The notes: a model not told the origin generated them from the sequence alone. A stretch of 64,000 bases of DNA from Dryobates pubescens (GCF_014839835.1 NC_071615.1:62001-126000), one strand, 5' to 3'. Counted from the first letter of the stretch, positions 42,548-54,500 are shown. Numbers and translations: made by a program.

Positions 42548-42755
42548 GGAAGTCTCCAAGGAGGCTGGTGGAAAACTGCAACAGGTTGCCCAGGGAGGGA
42601 GCTGAGGCCTCATGCCTGGAGCTATTCAAGCTGAGGCTGGACAGGGCTCTGGGCAACCTGATCTAGTGGGGGATGTCCCTGCTGCCTGCAGGGGTTGGAC
42701 TGGATGAGCTTTGGAGGTCCCTTCCCACCCAAACCATTCTATGATTCTATGAACA
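42548..42755 (+). mobile_element. CR1 tail
   Basis: Ends ACCATTCTATGATTCTATGA, among the most canonical tails here. Confidence 0.93.
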
Positions 42756-42824
42756 GTCTATTGCTCACTTTAAAAAGAGTTTGAGTTTCTCACCTTCTGT
42801 TGGTGGTTTCCAAACCTGGTTCCT

Positions 42825-43245
42825 TCACCCTGGAGAAGGGTCTGGAGAACAGGGCTGGGGAGGAGCAGCTGAGGGAGCTGGGGGTGTTTAGTTTGGAGAA
42901 AAGGAGGCTGAGGAGATCTCATTGCTCTCTACAGCTCCCTGAGAGGAGGTTGGAGTGAGGTGGGACTTGGTCTCTTCTCCCCAGTATCAGGTGAAAGAGA
43001 GGAAATGGCCTGGAACTGTGCCAGCAGAGGGCTAGGCTGGAGATTAGGAAAAATTTCTTTGCTGCAAGAGTGGTCAGGGATTGGAACAGGCTGGCCAGGG
43101 AGCTGGTGAAGTCACCATCCCTGGAAGTGTTCAAGTAATGTGCGGCCATGGCACGCTGGGACATGGTTTGACGGCCATGGTGGTGCTGGGTTGAGGGTTG
43201 GATTTTCAGCTTTTCCAACTGAACCAATTCTGTGATTCTCTAGAT
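42825..43245 (+). mobile_element. CR1 3' half
   Basis: Starts in the CCTGGAGAAGGGTCTGGAGA region, ends AATTCTGTGATTCTCTAG. It follows the previous copy after about 70 nt in the same orientation. Confidence 0.9.
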
Positions 43246-43504
43246 CAGAATATTAAGCAGCCTAACAAGAAGCTTGTAGAGACAACCCAGGGAATCACCC
43301 TAAAGAGTCAGAGCTGCTGTGCAGGGCTGATGGTGAGGTGCCCAGCAGACTGCAGATGGTTTCCTGCTCCTACAGTTTCTTGCTTAGGAAATCCCAAATC
43401 TCTTTGATCTCCCACTCCCCAGGTGCACAATGAGAATACCACTGTGTGTCACCTTTTCAACGGTGACAAGCAGGTATTTGGGCTTGTGGTTAGGAGATGT
43501 CATC

Positions 43505-43830
43505 ACAGAATGACTTGAGTTGGAAGGGACCTTAAAGATCCAGTTCCAAATCCCCCTGCCACGGGCAGGGACACCTCCCACCAGCCCAAGTTGCCCAAGG
43601 CCTCACCCAGCCTGGTCTTAAGCACTTCCAAGGAGCCATCGACAACCTCCCTGGGCAACCAGGGAGTGCCAGTGTCTCACCACTCTCACTTTAAAGTGTT
43701 TCTTCCTGATGTCCAATCTTAATCTCCCCTGCTCTAGTTTCAAACCAACCCCCTTGTCCTGCCACCACAGGCCCTTATAGTCCCTCTCCAGCTCTCCTGG
43801 GTCAGATGTCTGCACAGCCCCTGACACAAC
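43505..43830 (-). mobile_element. CR1 3' end
   Basis: ATCACAGAATGACTTGAGTT start; continues to a reversed KLEQGRLRLDIRKKHF-like remnant and a little beyond. Confidence 0.9.
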
Positions 43831-45192
43831 TCAGCCCAGTTTTTGGTGGCAAGTTGGGTTACCTTCACCTTTTGTGAACACCTCCCCTCCTCACACAGCT
43901 CCCAGAGAGCCACATAAACTGTCATGGAAGGGGCTGACTTTTCTCACACCAGCTTCCCTTAGTGAGGATGTTCTGGAACTCGCCCATGCTCCCTGAAAAC
44001 CTCACAAATGCCCTGTGGCTGTAAGCAGGAGTCACTGACAGACCAAGGCTCAAAGGCAAAAGGCTGCTTAATAGGGCATGCTCTCTGCTTAGTGCAGAGT
44101 GAAGAGAACACAGCCTTGGGGTGAAAACACACAAGGAGGCAAAATTAAAGTGCTGGGACTGAAACAAAGTGTTGGGCAACAATGCCAAAGTACAAAACAT
44201 AGCGGCAAGGCCAGAGCTCTTCACAAGAGGTACCCCCTGGACGTCCAGCAGCCTGGCCCTGGTGTGCTATGTAGACATCAAACCCAGCTACTTTCCATAC
44301 CAGCTCTCTTCACACACTCACTGGCCTCCAACAGAGCCTGTCTGTGCCTGTGCCTTTGATGCCAGCTCAAAAATCAAGCTGAACTGAAAGAAGAGTCCTC
44401 ACTTTTGGCTTTCACACAACACAACAGGATCATCAAGGCACAGCTGGGAATCAAACAGAAGAAAAGTGTTTTGACAGCAAGTCTGTCAGAGGTACAGGAG
44501 CCGTGAGCTGGATGGGGAATAAAGCAGGACATTTGAAGTGAGGTAGGGAAGTGGAATTTCACTGCCTGCTCCGAGCTGTGCGGCTGTCTTGAGGAAGTTA
44601 CTGAGAAGTGCCACCAAAATATTCCCCACTGTGAAACCAAAGTGCAAGGAAGTGAGGTTACTGTGAACCATCAGCAACATGTGCCCCAAGCCGGACAAGT
44701 CTTGGAGCAAAAAACAGATAAAACAAGCACTCCCCATGATGAAATAGGGTCTGATGCCAAAAGCAAGGCAGCCGCGGCGAGGAAAGAAGGACCTGGACAG
44801 GATTCACCGCGGACCAAGAAACAGAAGAGGCGAGAGAGGAGTTCCTCCATGCACCTGAACAATCACACTGGCACCTGCACAGCGTTTAAAACCCAACACA
44901 CGCACTGGGGAAGGGGAGGGAAGGGAAGAGAGGGGGGTGGCAAGTTTGCCGGCAGGTGACAGTCCCTGCCGCTGCCTCGCAGCACCCAGGGAAGCTGCCG
45001 CAGACACCTGCAGAACGCGAGGGTACCCACCCGGGCCTCCGCGCAGCCCCTCGGCGGGGAGCCCAGCTCTCCCGACCCTCACCGAACACGCCGCTCAGCC
45101 CAGCCCAGCCCAGCCCGGCCCTTCTCCTCACGGAGCTCACTCAGCCCCGCGTCTGGCCGATCCCCCTCAGCCTGGCCCGGCGCCGCTCGTAC

Positions 45193-45345
45193 CTGACAGC
45201 AGCGGCGGCGGCCGGAGTGCCGGTGCCCGACCCCGGCACATCGCGACCCCGGGCCTGTTCCCGGCTCGTCCAGCCGCTCAGCTGCCGCTCTGGCCGGAAG
45301 CGCGGCTCCCCCTCTTTCCCGGGACTTGTAGTTTGCAGGGCCGCC
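45193..45345 (-). other. TRAF7: TRAF7 non-coding exon 1
   Basis: GC-rich - strand segment ending in a GCTGTCAG|GTACGAG donor (GT at 45192-45191). It lies in the CpG-rich region just downstream of the promoter motifs, as expected for a 5' UTR exon that joins the acceptor at 36745. The upstream limit is a guess. It contains an ATG whose frame would run into exon 2 and stop before the main start. Confidence 0.6.
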
Positions 45346-45672
45346 CTCCGCCGGTTCCCTATCCGCGCTTCCGGGGAGCTGGGACTACAACTCCCAGCAG
45401 CCCCTGCGACTGAGCGCTGATTGGTTCTTTCCCGGTCACTCTATGTTACAACCACTGCTCCTACTGGCTTGGCCCTGCCCCCTCCAAAGGCCAATCAGAC
45501 GGCAGCAGACCACCACAGCTCTAAGCGGCGCCATTGGCGCGCAGAAAGGCGGCGACCAATGAGAGCTGGGGGAGGTGGGAGGACGATCACGCTACATGCT
45601 TCTGACTGGCTGCATTCTGACCAATAGAGACGTGGGGGATTCTATAAAGTCTGCAGTGGGGGAGGGGCTCGG
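45290..45672. promoter_or_regulatory. Divergent CpG-rich promoter of TRAF7 and the snoRNA host gene
   Basis: Two ZNF143/SBS-like motifs: 45384-45400 (ACTACAACTCCCAGCAG) and, reversed, 45321-45334. ETS-like CCGGAAG lies at 45293-45299 and a reversed one near 45367. There are five CCAAT boxes: 45420-45424 (reversed), 45491-45495, 45533-45537 (reversed), 45556-45560 and 45621-45625. A TATA box (TATAAA) at 45643-45648 lies 31 nt before the proposed + strand start. TRAF7 goes left, the host gene right. CpG density is high from about 44.9 to 46.2 kb. Confidence 0.75.
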
Positions 45673-45746
45673 CCTTTCCACGTGGGAGGTGAGTGCGAGT
45701 GGGGTCTGTGGCCGGTAACCGGGAATGCGCTGTCCATTAGTGTGGG

Positions 45747-45834
45747 CGGGCCGCTGATGATCTCTCAACCTTTCTGACACCTCGTCTGAGCGCGGCGGCC
45801 GCCGCCCCTGCTGACGATGCATGACTGAGGCCCG
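45747..45834 (+). ncRNA. SNORD60: Box C/D snoRNA, probable SNORD60
   Basis: Terminal stem: CGGGCC (45747-45752) pairs perfectly with GGCCCG (45829-45834). Box C is TGATGA (45755-45760), preceded by C rather than the usual purine. Box D is CTGA (45825-45828); an internal D' CTGA is at 45774-45777. A CGGCGGCCGCCG palindrome between them can form the internal hairpin. The 3' end lies 67 nt before the intron's acceptor, the usual spacing for intronic C/D snoRNAs. From memory, human SNORD60 also has 13 nt between TGATGA and a CTGACACCTCGT block, as here (45774-45785), and sits between TRAF7 and RAB26. The guide upstream of D' would be TCTCTCAACCTTT. Confidence 0.65.
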
Positions 45835-46297
45835 AGGGAGCGGCGGGGGAGCGGCGAGGGCCGGGCGGGGCCGCTCTCCACACGTTGCCTTCTCTCCTCA
45901 GGGCTCGGCGGGAGCGGGATCGCGGCCACGGGAAGCGGATCGCGGCGGCCTGACGGGATCTGAGACGAGGGATAACCCGCTGTGTGAGGCCTGGCGGCCG
46001 CTGGCCTTCCCGAGGCTCCGACACCGGCATCCTCTGTGCGCGGCCTGCCGCGGGGCTCCTGGGCAGGCAGTGCGCTTCTCCCGGTGTTCTAGGGCTGTAA
46101 GATGTGCAGCCGCTAGTTTCTGCGGCCCTCCGAGGTATCTCCGGGATCTGCAGCCGCGGGGAAAGCACCAGTGGGTGAAGCTGGGGCTGGAGTGGTTAGC
46201 TGGCCCTCTGGCTTAGCTGTTATTCGAGGGGTCGGGTGGGCTGTGGAGCAGAGCAGGCGGTGCAGCTCCCGGTATGGCTCCGAAACCCACTCTTATA

Positions 46298-47495
46298 CCC
46301 CGGTCAGCCTCCCCTCCATTCCTGGAAAGGTAATAGAGCAACTTATCCTCGGCACTGCTTCTAGGCATGCAGAGGATAAGAAGGTCCACGGGAATAGTCA
46401 GCATGATTTCACCAAGGGGAAGTCAAGTTTAACCAACCTGATGGCTCTTGGTGAGGACATAACCAGGTGGATGGGTGATAGTAGAGCAGTGGATGTGGTT
46501 TATCTTGATCTCAGGAAAGCATTTGACGCTGTCTGCCACAGCATCCTCACAGCTGGACTGAGGCAGTGTGGTCTGGATAATCGGGGAGTGAGGTGGATGG
46601 GAACTGCTTGAAGGAAAGAAGTCAGAGCTGTGGTCAATGGGACAGAGTCTAGTTGGAGGCCTGTGTCTGGTGGAGTCCCTCAAGGATCAGTAGAGGGATC
46701 AGAGCTGTTCAATATATTCAGCAACGACCTGGATGAGGGCACAGAGGGCACTGTCGGTCAGTTTGCTGATGGCTCCAAACTGGGAGGAGTGGCTGGCACG
46801 GGAGAGCTGTGCTGCCCTTCAGCCAGAGCTGGGCAGGCTGCAGAGCTGGGCAGGGAGAAACTGACTGAAATACAACACAGCCAAGGGTAGAGTCTTGCAT
46901 CTGAGAGAGAACACCCCCATGGAGCAGGATAGGCTGGGGCCTGATCTGTTGGAGAGCAGTGGAGGGGAAAAGGACCTGGGGGTCCTGGTGGAAAACAGGA
47001 TGCCCATGAGCCAGCAATGTGCCCTTGTAGCTGAGGCGGCCAAAGGCCTCCTGGGGTGGATTAGAAGGGTCTCTTCTCCCTCTGCTCTGCCCTGGTGAGG
47101 CCACATCTGGAATATTGGCCAGTTCTGGGCCCCTCAGCTCAAGAAGGACCTCAGGGAACTGCTTGAAAGAGTCCAGCACAGAGACACAAAGCTGCTGCAG
47201 GCAGTGGAACATCTCCCAGTGAGGACAAGCTGGGGTTTGGAGCTGGGAGCAGAGGAGCCTGAGAGCTGCCCTCATTGCTGGTGATGAAGATGTGCAGGGC
47301 TGGAACAGAGGAGGTGCCAGGGGAACAGAAGGGGAAACTTTGTCACTGTGAGGGTGTCAGAGCCTAGAGCAGGCTGCCCAGACTGGTTATGGAGTCTCCT
47401 CTAGAGACTGTCCAAACCCACTTGGATGTGCTGCTGTGTGACCTGCTCTGGCAGGGGGGGATGGTCTTCCATTCTGTGACTCTGGGGGTCAAATA
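46298..47495 (+). mobile_element. CR1 with part of the reverse transcriptase domain
   Basis: The longest CR1 in the window, about 1.2 kb. It begins in the RT region (PVSLPSIPGKVIEQ) and keeps the motif A region YLDLRKAFDAV and the GVPQGS segment. The catalytic FADD box reads FADG and the frame is broken near 46611 and again later. It continues through the C-terminal ORF2 remnants to a TTCCATTCTGTGACTCTG end. It is dead, and lies inside the snoRNA host transcript unit. Confidence 0.9.
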
Positions 47496-47845
47496 ATAAA
47501 GTTTCTCCTGTTATAACCTGGGAGTCAGGGAAGATGTGAAAGCACAAAGTAAGAAGCTGCCTAAAGTACACAAAAATCAAAAGTCATCAGCTTTCTGCAG
47601 GAGATTAAGGTAAATGTGGCTGGGTTCACTGGATGGACTGTTTGCCAGGTGGTTCAGATAGTTGATTTACATCTTAGGAGTCCTTGAAATTAAGCAGATA
47701 CAGGAATATAACTACTCCTCTCTCAGCCTCAAATCAGCTTCGGCCTTGTGATTCCTGAGTTGTTTTGCTGCTGTACCTCCACTTTGGCTTCTCTGAGGCC
47801 AATTTTACAGCTGGCAAATTGAATAAAGTTTTCAAAATGCATGTT

Positions 47846-48099
47846 CTGCTTTTGTTTCTGTTCTTCCTCAGTCCTGCAGGGGGCATGAAAAGCCACAGGG
47901 CAGCTATAAACTTGTCTTGTGGGCACCCAGCAAACCATTTCTACTATTAATACTTTTGGAGAACTAGAGGGTGTTGAAACAAGTCCTGCACCTCAGCATA
48001 GCCCCTTGCAGTCTTGCTGGGTGCACTGGAGCACCTGAACCCAAGGTGGTAACAGAAGAATGTTGATGGGTTTGGGAAAGAGCTGAAGTATTTGACACT
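47846..48099. other. Short intergenic spacer
   Basis: Sequence between the likely end of the host gene and the next CR1. Nothing recognised. Confidence 0.5.
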
Positions 48100-48900
48100 T
48101 CATAAAATGATGGAATGGTTTGGGTTGGAAGGGACCTCCTAAGGTCATTGCAGGGACATCCTCCTCTAGATCAGGTTGCTCAGAGCCTTCTCCAGCCTCA
48201 CCTTGAACGGCTCCAGGCATGGAGCCTCAGCCACCTCCCTGGGCAACCTGCTGCAGTGTTCCAGCAGCCTCCTGGGGCAGAACTTGTTCCTCACATCCAA
48301 TCCCAATCTGCTCTGCTCTCATTCCAAACCATTGCCTCTGCTCCTGTCCCTGCAGCTCTTTGGGAACAGTCCCTCTGCAGCCTTCCTGTAGCCCTTCAGG
48401 TCCTGGCAGGCTGCTGTGAGGTCTCCCCAGAGCCTGCTCTTCTCCAGGCTGCACAGCCCCAGCTCCCTCAGCCTGTCCTTGTAGTAGAGGTGCTCCAACC
48501 CCTCGATCATCTTTGTGGCCTTCTCTGGCCCTGCTCCATCAGCTCCATGTCCTTCCTGGGCTGAGGGCTCCAGAGCTGGACACAGCACTGCAGGTGAGGT
48601 CTGAGCAGAGGGGCAGGATCCCCTCTCTCCCTCTCTGACCACACTGCTTTGAATGCAGCCTAGGATGCCCCTTGGCCACCTGTGCTACTAGTGCCCATTG
48701 CTGGCTCCTGTCCAGCTTCTCCCCAACCAGCAACCCCAAGTCCTGTGCAGGGCTGCTCTCAATTTCATCAGCTCCCAGCCTGGACTGATACTTAGGATTG
48801 CCCTGACCCAGCTGCAGGACCTTGCCCTTTGCCTTACTGAACCTGATGAGATTCCCCTCAGCCCAGCTCCCAGCTCATCCTTCAGACTTACCAGACACCA
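48100..48900 (-). mobile_element. CR1 3' half, about 800 nt
   Basis: AAAATGATGGAATGGTTTGG start. The reversed coding remnant includes RLRELGLCSLEKSRLWGDL and GEKLDRSQQWALVA-like strings. Confidence 0.9.
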
Positions 48901-49009
48901 CTCACCTGCAGCCTTGCTGAGGGTGCTTCAATCTTCCTCTCAGGCATCACTGATGAAGATATTGATCACTACGAGTGTGTGTTGGGCAATTAAATTACCC
49001 TTGTGGCCA

Positions 49010-51566
49010 CAAAATAATTTAAAAAACTTTATTAAGGAATGAACCAAAAGCTGTAAACAAGTGTCAGCAGAAATGGGAAGATGGACCTTTTGCTGAGTGC
49101 TCTGGTGGGTGGAAGGGGCTGAAGAGTTGGTTGCTCATCACTTGGTGGCAGTCAAGACCCGTGTGAGAAATGCCAAGAAACAGTCTCGGGAAGGGCTTCA
49201 GGGTGAGGTTGGGGAGTTGGCACTGGGAGACCAGCACAGAGAGAGTTTGTGACTGGGGTGGGCTGAGCCTGACAAAGTTTAGATCTAACACCACAGAATG
49301 GCTCCGCTGGAGTAGAATTCACTCCCAGATGGGATGTTTTGAAGTACTCCAGAGGGTAGCATTTACATCTTCCAGCTTAAATTTGGGTTTAACTTGGTTT
49401 GGGTCCTGGAGCAAGTCAGTTAAGTAAGAACTGAGTTCAGAATTGGCAGCTTTTTCTTCAAGACAAGGGACAAGGTTCTGGCCTGCAAGGGAGAAGGAAG
49501 GCAGAACCTGATGGGAGCATTATGAGAACTGTTGCTGATTTTTGCCTTCTGGAAGGCTCACTGTTAGGTCTGGGGTAGTGTGTCCATGGAACAGCTGGCA
49601 CCTCAGGACACTGCCTGCTGTGGCACCAATACAGTCAGGGTGAGAAAACAGTACCAAAGGCAGAGCTGGGCACAGAACTGGTCATGGAGCAGGTACTGGA
49701 GCTGCCCAACTGCTGTTCTGTGCCTCTCTGCTAAGCTGGCACAGCTGGGACACTAAGCCACCAGCTGGGACACCAGAACACCAGTTCTTGGTGAGCTGAG
49801 GGTCTAGTGAAACCTCCACTCCCTGTTCCCCTTAACCTCAGCCAGCACTGGGTGTGCTACAGAGCCCAGAGTGAGAATGGAGGTGGCTGGAAAAGCAGCT
49901 TCATGGAGGAGATACTTGGCCAAGTAGCAGCCCCACTGAGAAGCTCACCAAAGCATCATGAAGCAACAAGTTCTGCAGATCCCTGCACAGATCCTCACAG
50001 TCCCCAAGCAACTCCCAGAGCCCTCCCTGTGCTGCGTGCTGCAGAGAGCTCCCACAGCAGAGCACTGCCACCTCTGAGAGCACGTAAAGGTGAAGAACTG
50101 CTCTAGTTATTGCTCCTGCCCTGCTGGGCACTGCAAATTCTCTTGCAGGAATCAATAAATAATTTAAATTGGACAGTCAACCCCCCCCAAGCCTTATTTC
50201 TGCCTAAAAGCTATTTAGAAAACTGCCCTGTTCACAGTAGGTACAGTCTAGGATCCTTGTTGCTCTGCAGGACACACTTCAGGTAGTAGCTGCTCCTTTT
50301 ACTGGAGCTCTCAGGGCTCCCTGCCCAAATCACACCTAGGAGCTGTGGAGAGCTTTGTGCACCTCAAGGAAAATGGGGGAGCTGGTGCTTGGCTGAGGGG
50401 TAAGGGATGGGTATTTGATGTTGAATGGCTCATTTGGGGCAGCGAGGGGAGGTTCAGTGCATGTGGTGGGCGCCTGGGGTCAGACTTTCAAAGAAGGAAA
50501 TTGCCAAAGGCCAAACTGGATCCAAATTCAAACTTGTCCTTAAAAAAGCAGCTTCCAAATGAGGAAGGGGGGAAAAAAGCGCCAAATTCTTGACACTGAC
50601 CCAAGGGTTGAGGAGACTGATGAACAGAGCTGGCAGGAGTTTGAAACCTGGACAAATCAATGCCTAGGGCATTCCCCCAGCCTACTCCAGTTCAAAGCCA
50701 GGGAACGCTGAAGGTATCGAAGCGCTGGAGCAACCTAACGATGCCATCAGGCTTACAGGAAGGCGTTCAGAATAAGCTGCAACACATGAGAGTCCAATTC
50801 AAAGTACTGGAAAGAGCAGAAGGAGGAGAATCAAAGCCTTTCTGACCACAGAGTCAGAAGATGTCTGTACACCAGACAGGTTAGCAGGAGCCTACTCCAA
50901 CAGCCAGCCAAGCTCTTGCCTTCTGTGTGGAAGAGGAGAAACCCTCACTGAGGAGTATGTTACCCCCCATGAAGATGGATGGGCAGCAGTAAGCCACTAC
51001 AAAACTGATTGCCTCAAACCCAAGGCTTTTCTGTGTGGGCCAGGGCTCTGAACAGTTGAATTCCAGGTGTTTGGGGGAAAAAAAAGGGGATTTCTTACTA
51101 GCCAGCGTTTGGTGAGGAGAAGGAATTTGTTCCCCTCAGTCACCCCCGAATTCATCATATTCAAGAAGCTTCATAATGCTCTTGGCTGCTGCTGAATGGG
51201 TGGAGACAACCAGCTCTACCAACTGCCCCAGCCCAGGGGGCACCACAGTGAGACCCCAGCCCACCCTAGTCCCCTCCCAGACATCCCACCTCCCACCAGC
51301 ACCAGAACAAGTGGCTGTACCCAGCAATGGCAGCCCATGTGCCCGCAGTGCTCAGGGGGAGCAGCACCCAGCGTGGGGCTGCAGCACCTCCATCCAAGAG
51401 AGCTTCTGCTGCTGCTTCTCCCTTCCCCAGATCCCAGCTCACCTCTTAGCAGACACAGACACGACAGACAGACAGACAGACATGCACACATTGTCCACAA
51501 GGAGAGAGAAAGAGAGCGTGGCGCAGGGCCAGGGGCCTGAGTCTCTGTACAGCTGCGCCCAGCACC
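49010..51566 (-). terminator. RAB26: RAB26 3' UTR and polyadenylation signal
   Basis: Repeat-poor sequence following the RAB26 stop. The first clear - strand AATAAA is at 49033-49028 (TTTATT on +), giving a 3' UTR of about 2.5 kb. The absence of CR1 over 2.5 kb, in a window saturated with CR1, fits a transcribed exon. A weaker AATAAG near 50190 could give a shorter form. Confidence 0.5.
51463..51482 (+). repeat. (GACA)5 microsatellite
   Basis: Five GACA units within the presumed RAB26 3' UTR. Confidence 0.95.
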
Positions 51567-54500
51567 TTAGGACCTGCAGCAGCCTGAGCCTCTCACTTCC
51601 TTCTTCACGTAGTCATGGAGCTTGAATTTGGGCTCATTGGGCAGCTTCATGGACCTATGCTTCAGTTCCCTGTGGGAAGGGGGGGAAAATCCCCAAACAT
51701 ACATTATTTCTCTGTCTGCTCCTAAGGTGCCTGGTCCAGCTTGGTGCTCTGGATGGTTTGCTGGTGAGAGTTTGGGTCTCATGCGAGATGGCCACGTGAT
51801 GGCAGCTGGAGGTGGGAACCCAGAGAATGAAAAGGTGAGTGGTGAAGATTGAAGTTGCTGAGGGGCCTGGAGCATCTCTGTGAGGAGCAAAGGCTGAGAG
51901 CCTGCAGAAGAGCAGCCCCAGAGGGGAGCTGAGCAATGCTCAGCAAGAGATAAAGGCTGGGGGGCAAGAGGCTGGGGCCAGACTCTGCTCAGTGGTGCCC
52001 AGGGCCAGGACAAGGGGCAGGGGGCACAAACTGGAACCTAGGAGGTTCCATCTGAACAGGAGGAGAAACTTCTTTGCTATGAGCCCTGGAGCAGGCTGCC
52101 CAGAGAGGCTCTGGAATCTCCTTGTGTGGAAAGCTTCCAACCCCCCCTGGCCATTGTGCCCCTGGGCAAGCTGCTGTGGGTGCCCTGCTTTGGCAGGGCT
52201 TAGACTGGGTGATCCCCAGAGGTCCCTTCCAATGCCATCATGCTGGCATTCTGTGATATTTGTGGGTGTCTGCTGTGCCCCACCACCACAGGTGAGGTGC
52301 CCAGTGTGGCATGCATCAGTCACTCACTTTGCAATGGCTGTGAAGGCCAACTCGACATTGAGGCCACTTTTTGCACTGGTCTCCATGAAGGGCACTCCAT
52401 ACTCCTGTGGGACAAGACACACTGACATCAGAAACGTCATCTGGGGTGTTCCTGGGGGCCCCTGGCTCCCACTGAGCCCTGGTCAACATCAGTGGCCACC
52501 TTGGGAGAGGAGCTCAGGTATTTCTTTCACAACTTTGGCAATAAGTTTTAAGGAAGGAAGTGAAAAGGGAGAGGAAGAAGCGGAGGAAGCGGAGGAAGAG
52601 GAGAGCCAGACAAGAGAAGCAAAGCAAAGTGCTCTCAGAGGTATTCTGTTTCAGATGGGTCTCCAGTTAACCATTTCCCTGGTGCACATCATCAGCTAGG
52701 TGAGGGCACAGTCCCACGCCCAGGCTCAGAACGCCTCCCACCCCACGGCACCAGAGCACAGGGACACCTCACCCACCTTGGCCAGCTTCTCCCCATCTTC
52801 CCTTTTCACCACTCTGTCCTGGGCTGAATCCACCTGCCAACAGGAATGCCAAAGAGCCATTGGGGATGATCTGAAAGGTCATCAGGAGGCCATGCCCATG
52901 TCCTCTGCCCTCCAAGGCTTCCCTGCCCACAGCTCCCTCAGGAGAGGTGAAGCCAGGGGTCTGAGCTCACCTTGTTTCCCAGTAACATGAGGACCACGTC
53001 TTGCTGTGCATACTCATGGATCTCTGTCAGCCAAGCCTGGAGGGGGACAGCCAGAGAGAGGAGTTGGAACATCTCTGAGGAGGAGGATGATGGGGGCCTG
53101 ACCTGGTCCTGGACACTGGTTACCCTCCATGTCAAAGGCTTCTGGGCAGTGTTTTGTGGAAACATGGAGGAAGTGCCTGTGGGTTGCCCAGCTCAGAACC
53201 TCAGTGGTGCCAGGTCCTACAGCTCCCCTGAGATCCAGCAGCACCCTGAAGAAGAGAGCTCCAGGTGGTTCAGGATCTCACAGGGCTTGGTGTGATGGAT
53301 CACAGCTCCCCACCCTGAGATGTTAATGCCCCATGGCACCTCCTGTGCCATTGAGCAGGGTGGTTTTGCAGGCACCCTGTGCCCAGGAGATGAGCAATTC
53401 CATCCCATTCGTTGAGGGCTATTTGTTCCCCAGCACGTTCTGCTGCTGCTGCTGCGTACCTGGATGTTGTCGAACGAGGCTTTGTTGGTGACATCATAGA
53501 GCAGGAGCAGGGCTGTGGAGAGAGGGATTGTGTTGGTGCCAGTGCCACAGTGCCAGGCAGCAGCAGAGTGTGTCAGTGCCAGTGCAAACAGAGAGATGTT
53601 GGCTGGCACCACCCAAGAATGATGACACAATTGTTTGTGTTGGAAAAGACCTCCAAGATCATTGCATTGAACCTGTACCCCTGCCCTGCCAGGGCACCAC
53701 TCAACCACGGCCCCCAGCACCACAGCTCCACAGCTCTGAAACGCCTCCAGGGGATGCCATCACTGCCCTGAGCAGCCTGGGCTAGGCCTTAAGAACCCTT
53801 TTGGGGAATAAATTGTTCCTCATGTCCAGCCTAAACCTCCCCTGGGCAACTTGAGGCCATTTCGTCTCTTGGGAGAAGAGACCAACCCTCACCTTGCTCC
53901 AGGCAGAGCTCCTTCAGGGAGCTGCAGCGAGCCAGAAGGTCTCCCCTAAGCCTCCGTTCCTCCAGGATGAACACCCCCAGCTCCCTCAGCTGCTCCTCCC
54001 CAGCCCTATTCCCTAGAACCTTCCCCAACTTTCTTGCCCTCCTCTGGATCTGTTCCAGCCTCTCAATGTCTTTCTTGGAGTGGGGGCCCTTGTATGTGAG
54101 GTGTGGCCTCACCAGTGCTCATTACAGGAGGACAACCCCTACCCTGGTCCTGCTGGCCACCCTGTGGCTGATCATCAGGAGGTTTGTTAGACTTGTGGTG
54201 TTTGTACCTCAACACTCAGAGTTCCTCCATCCTTGGTGGCTGCTTCCTACGAGGAAGCCACTCTGGTGCTTCCCAGCTCACCTGGGCTGGGTTCAGGGCT
54301 GAGAGCCCCACAGAGCTGGAGGAAGGGGGCTCCCTGGGGGGCTTACCGTGGGCATCCCGGTAGTAGGCATGGGTGACGCTGCGGAATCGCTCCTGCCCGG
54401 CTGTGTCCCAGATCTGGAAGGCAGATGGGAGCAGAGGGCTCAGCCATGGCCTGCTGCCACCTGGGCTGCAGGACCCACCCAGCACCAAACCCTGCACAGA

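Larger units (their letters stand above)
36745..45192 (-). other. TRAF7 intron 1 (8.4 kb)
   Basis: Separates the non-coding first exon from the start-codon exon. It is filled mainly by CR1 pieces (separate entries). Between them, 39901-41254 and 43831-44900 are unique sequence in which I recognise no exon or RNA gene. A/C-rich low-complexity sequence lies at 37560-37650. Confidence 0.75.
45674..47845 (+). ncRNA. SNHG19: 5'TOP snoRNA host gene, SNHG19-like
   Basis: The proposed start is the C of CTTTCC at 45674, 31 nt after the TATA box. It is a terminal oligopyrimidine start as used by snoRNA host genes. Exon 1 is tiny (45674-45688) and ends at a consensus GAG|GTGAGTG donor. Intron 1 (45689-45901) carries the box C/D snoRNA and ends TTCTCTCCTCAG; exon 2 starts at 45902. 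The 3' end is uncertain. AATAAA at 47495-47500 lies at the end of a CR1 copy, and AATAAA at 47822-47827 is followed by a T/GT-rich stretch that makes a better signal. I see no long conserved ORF, so the spliced RNA is probably non-coding. The name rests on synteny and architecture. Confidence 0.55.

Noticed and set aside
46171-46611. Open frame of 146 codons after the snoRNA host promoter
   Set aside because: Most of it is the CR1 reverse-transcriptase remnant. The upstream part shows no conservation I recognise, so it is not a host-encoded protein.
49064-49427. Small open frames on both strands near the RAB26 3' UTR end
   Set aside because: They are short, overlap each other on opposite strands, and show no recognisable domain or splice context.
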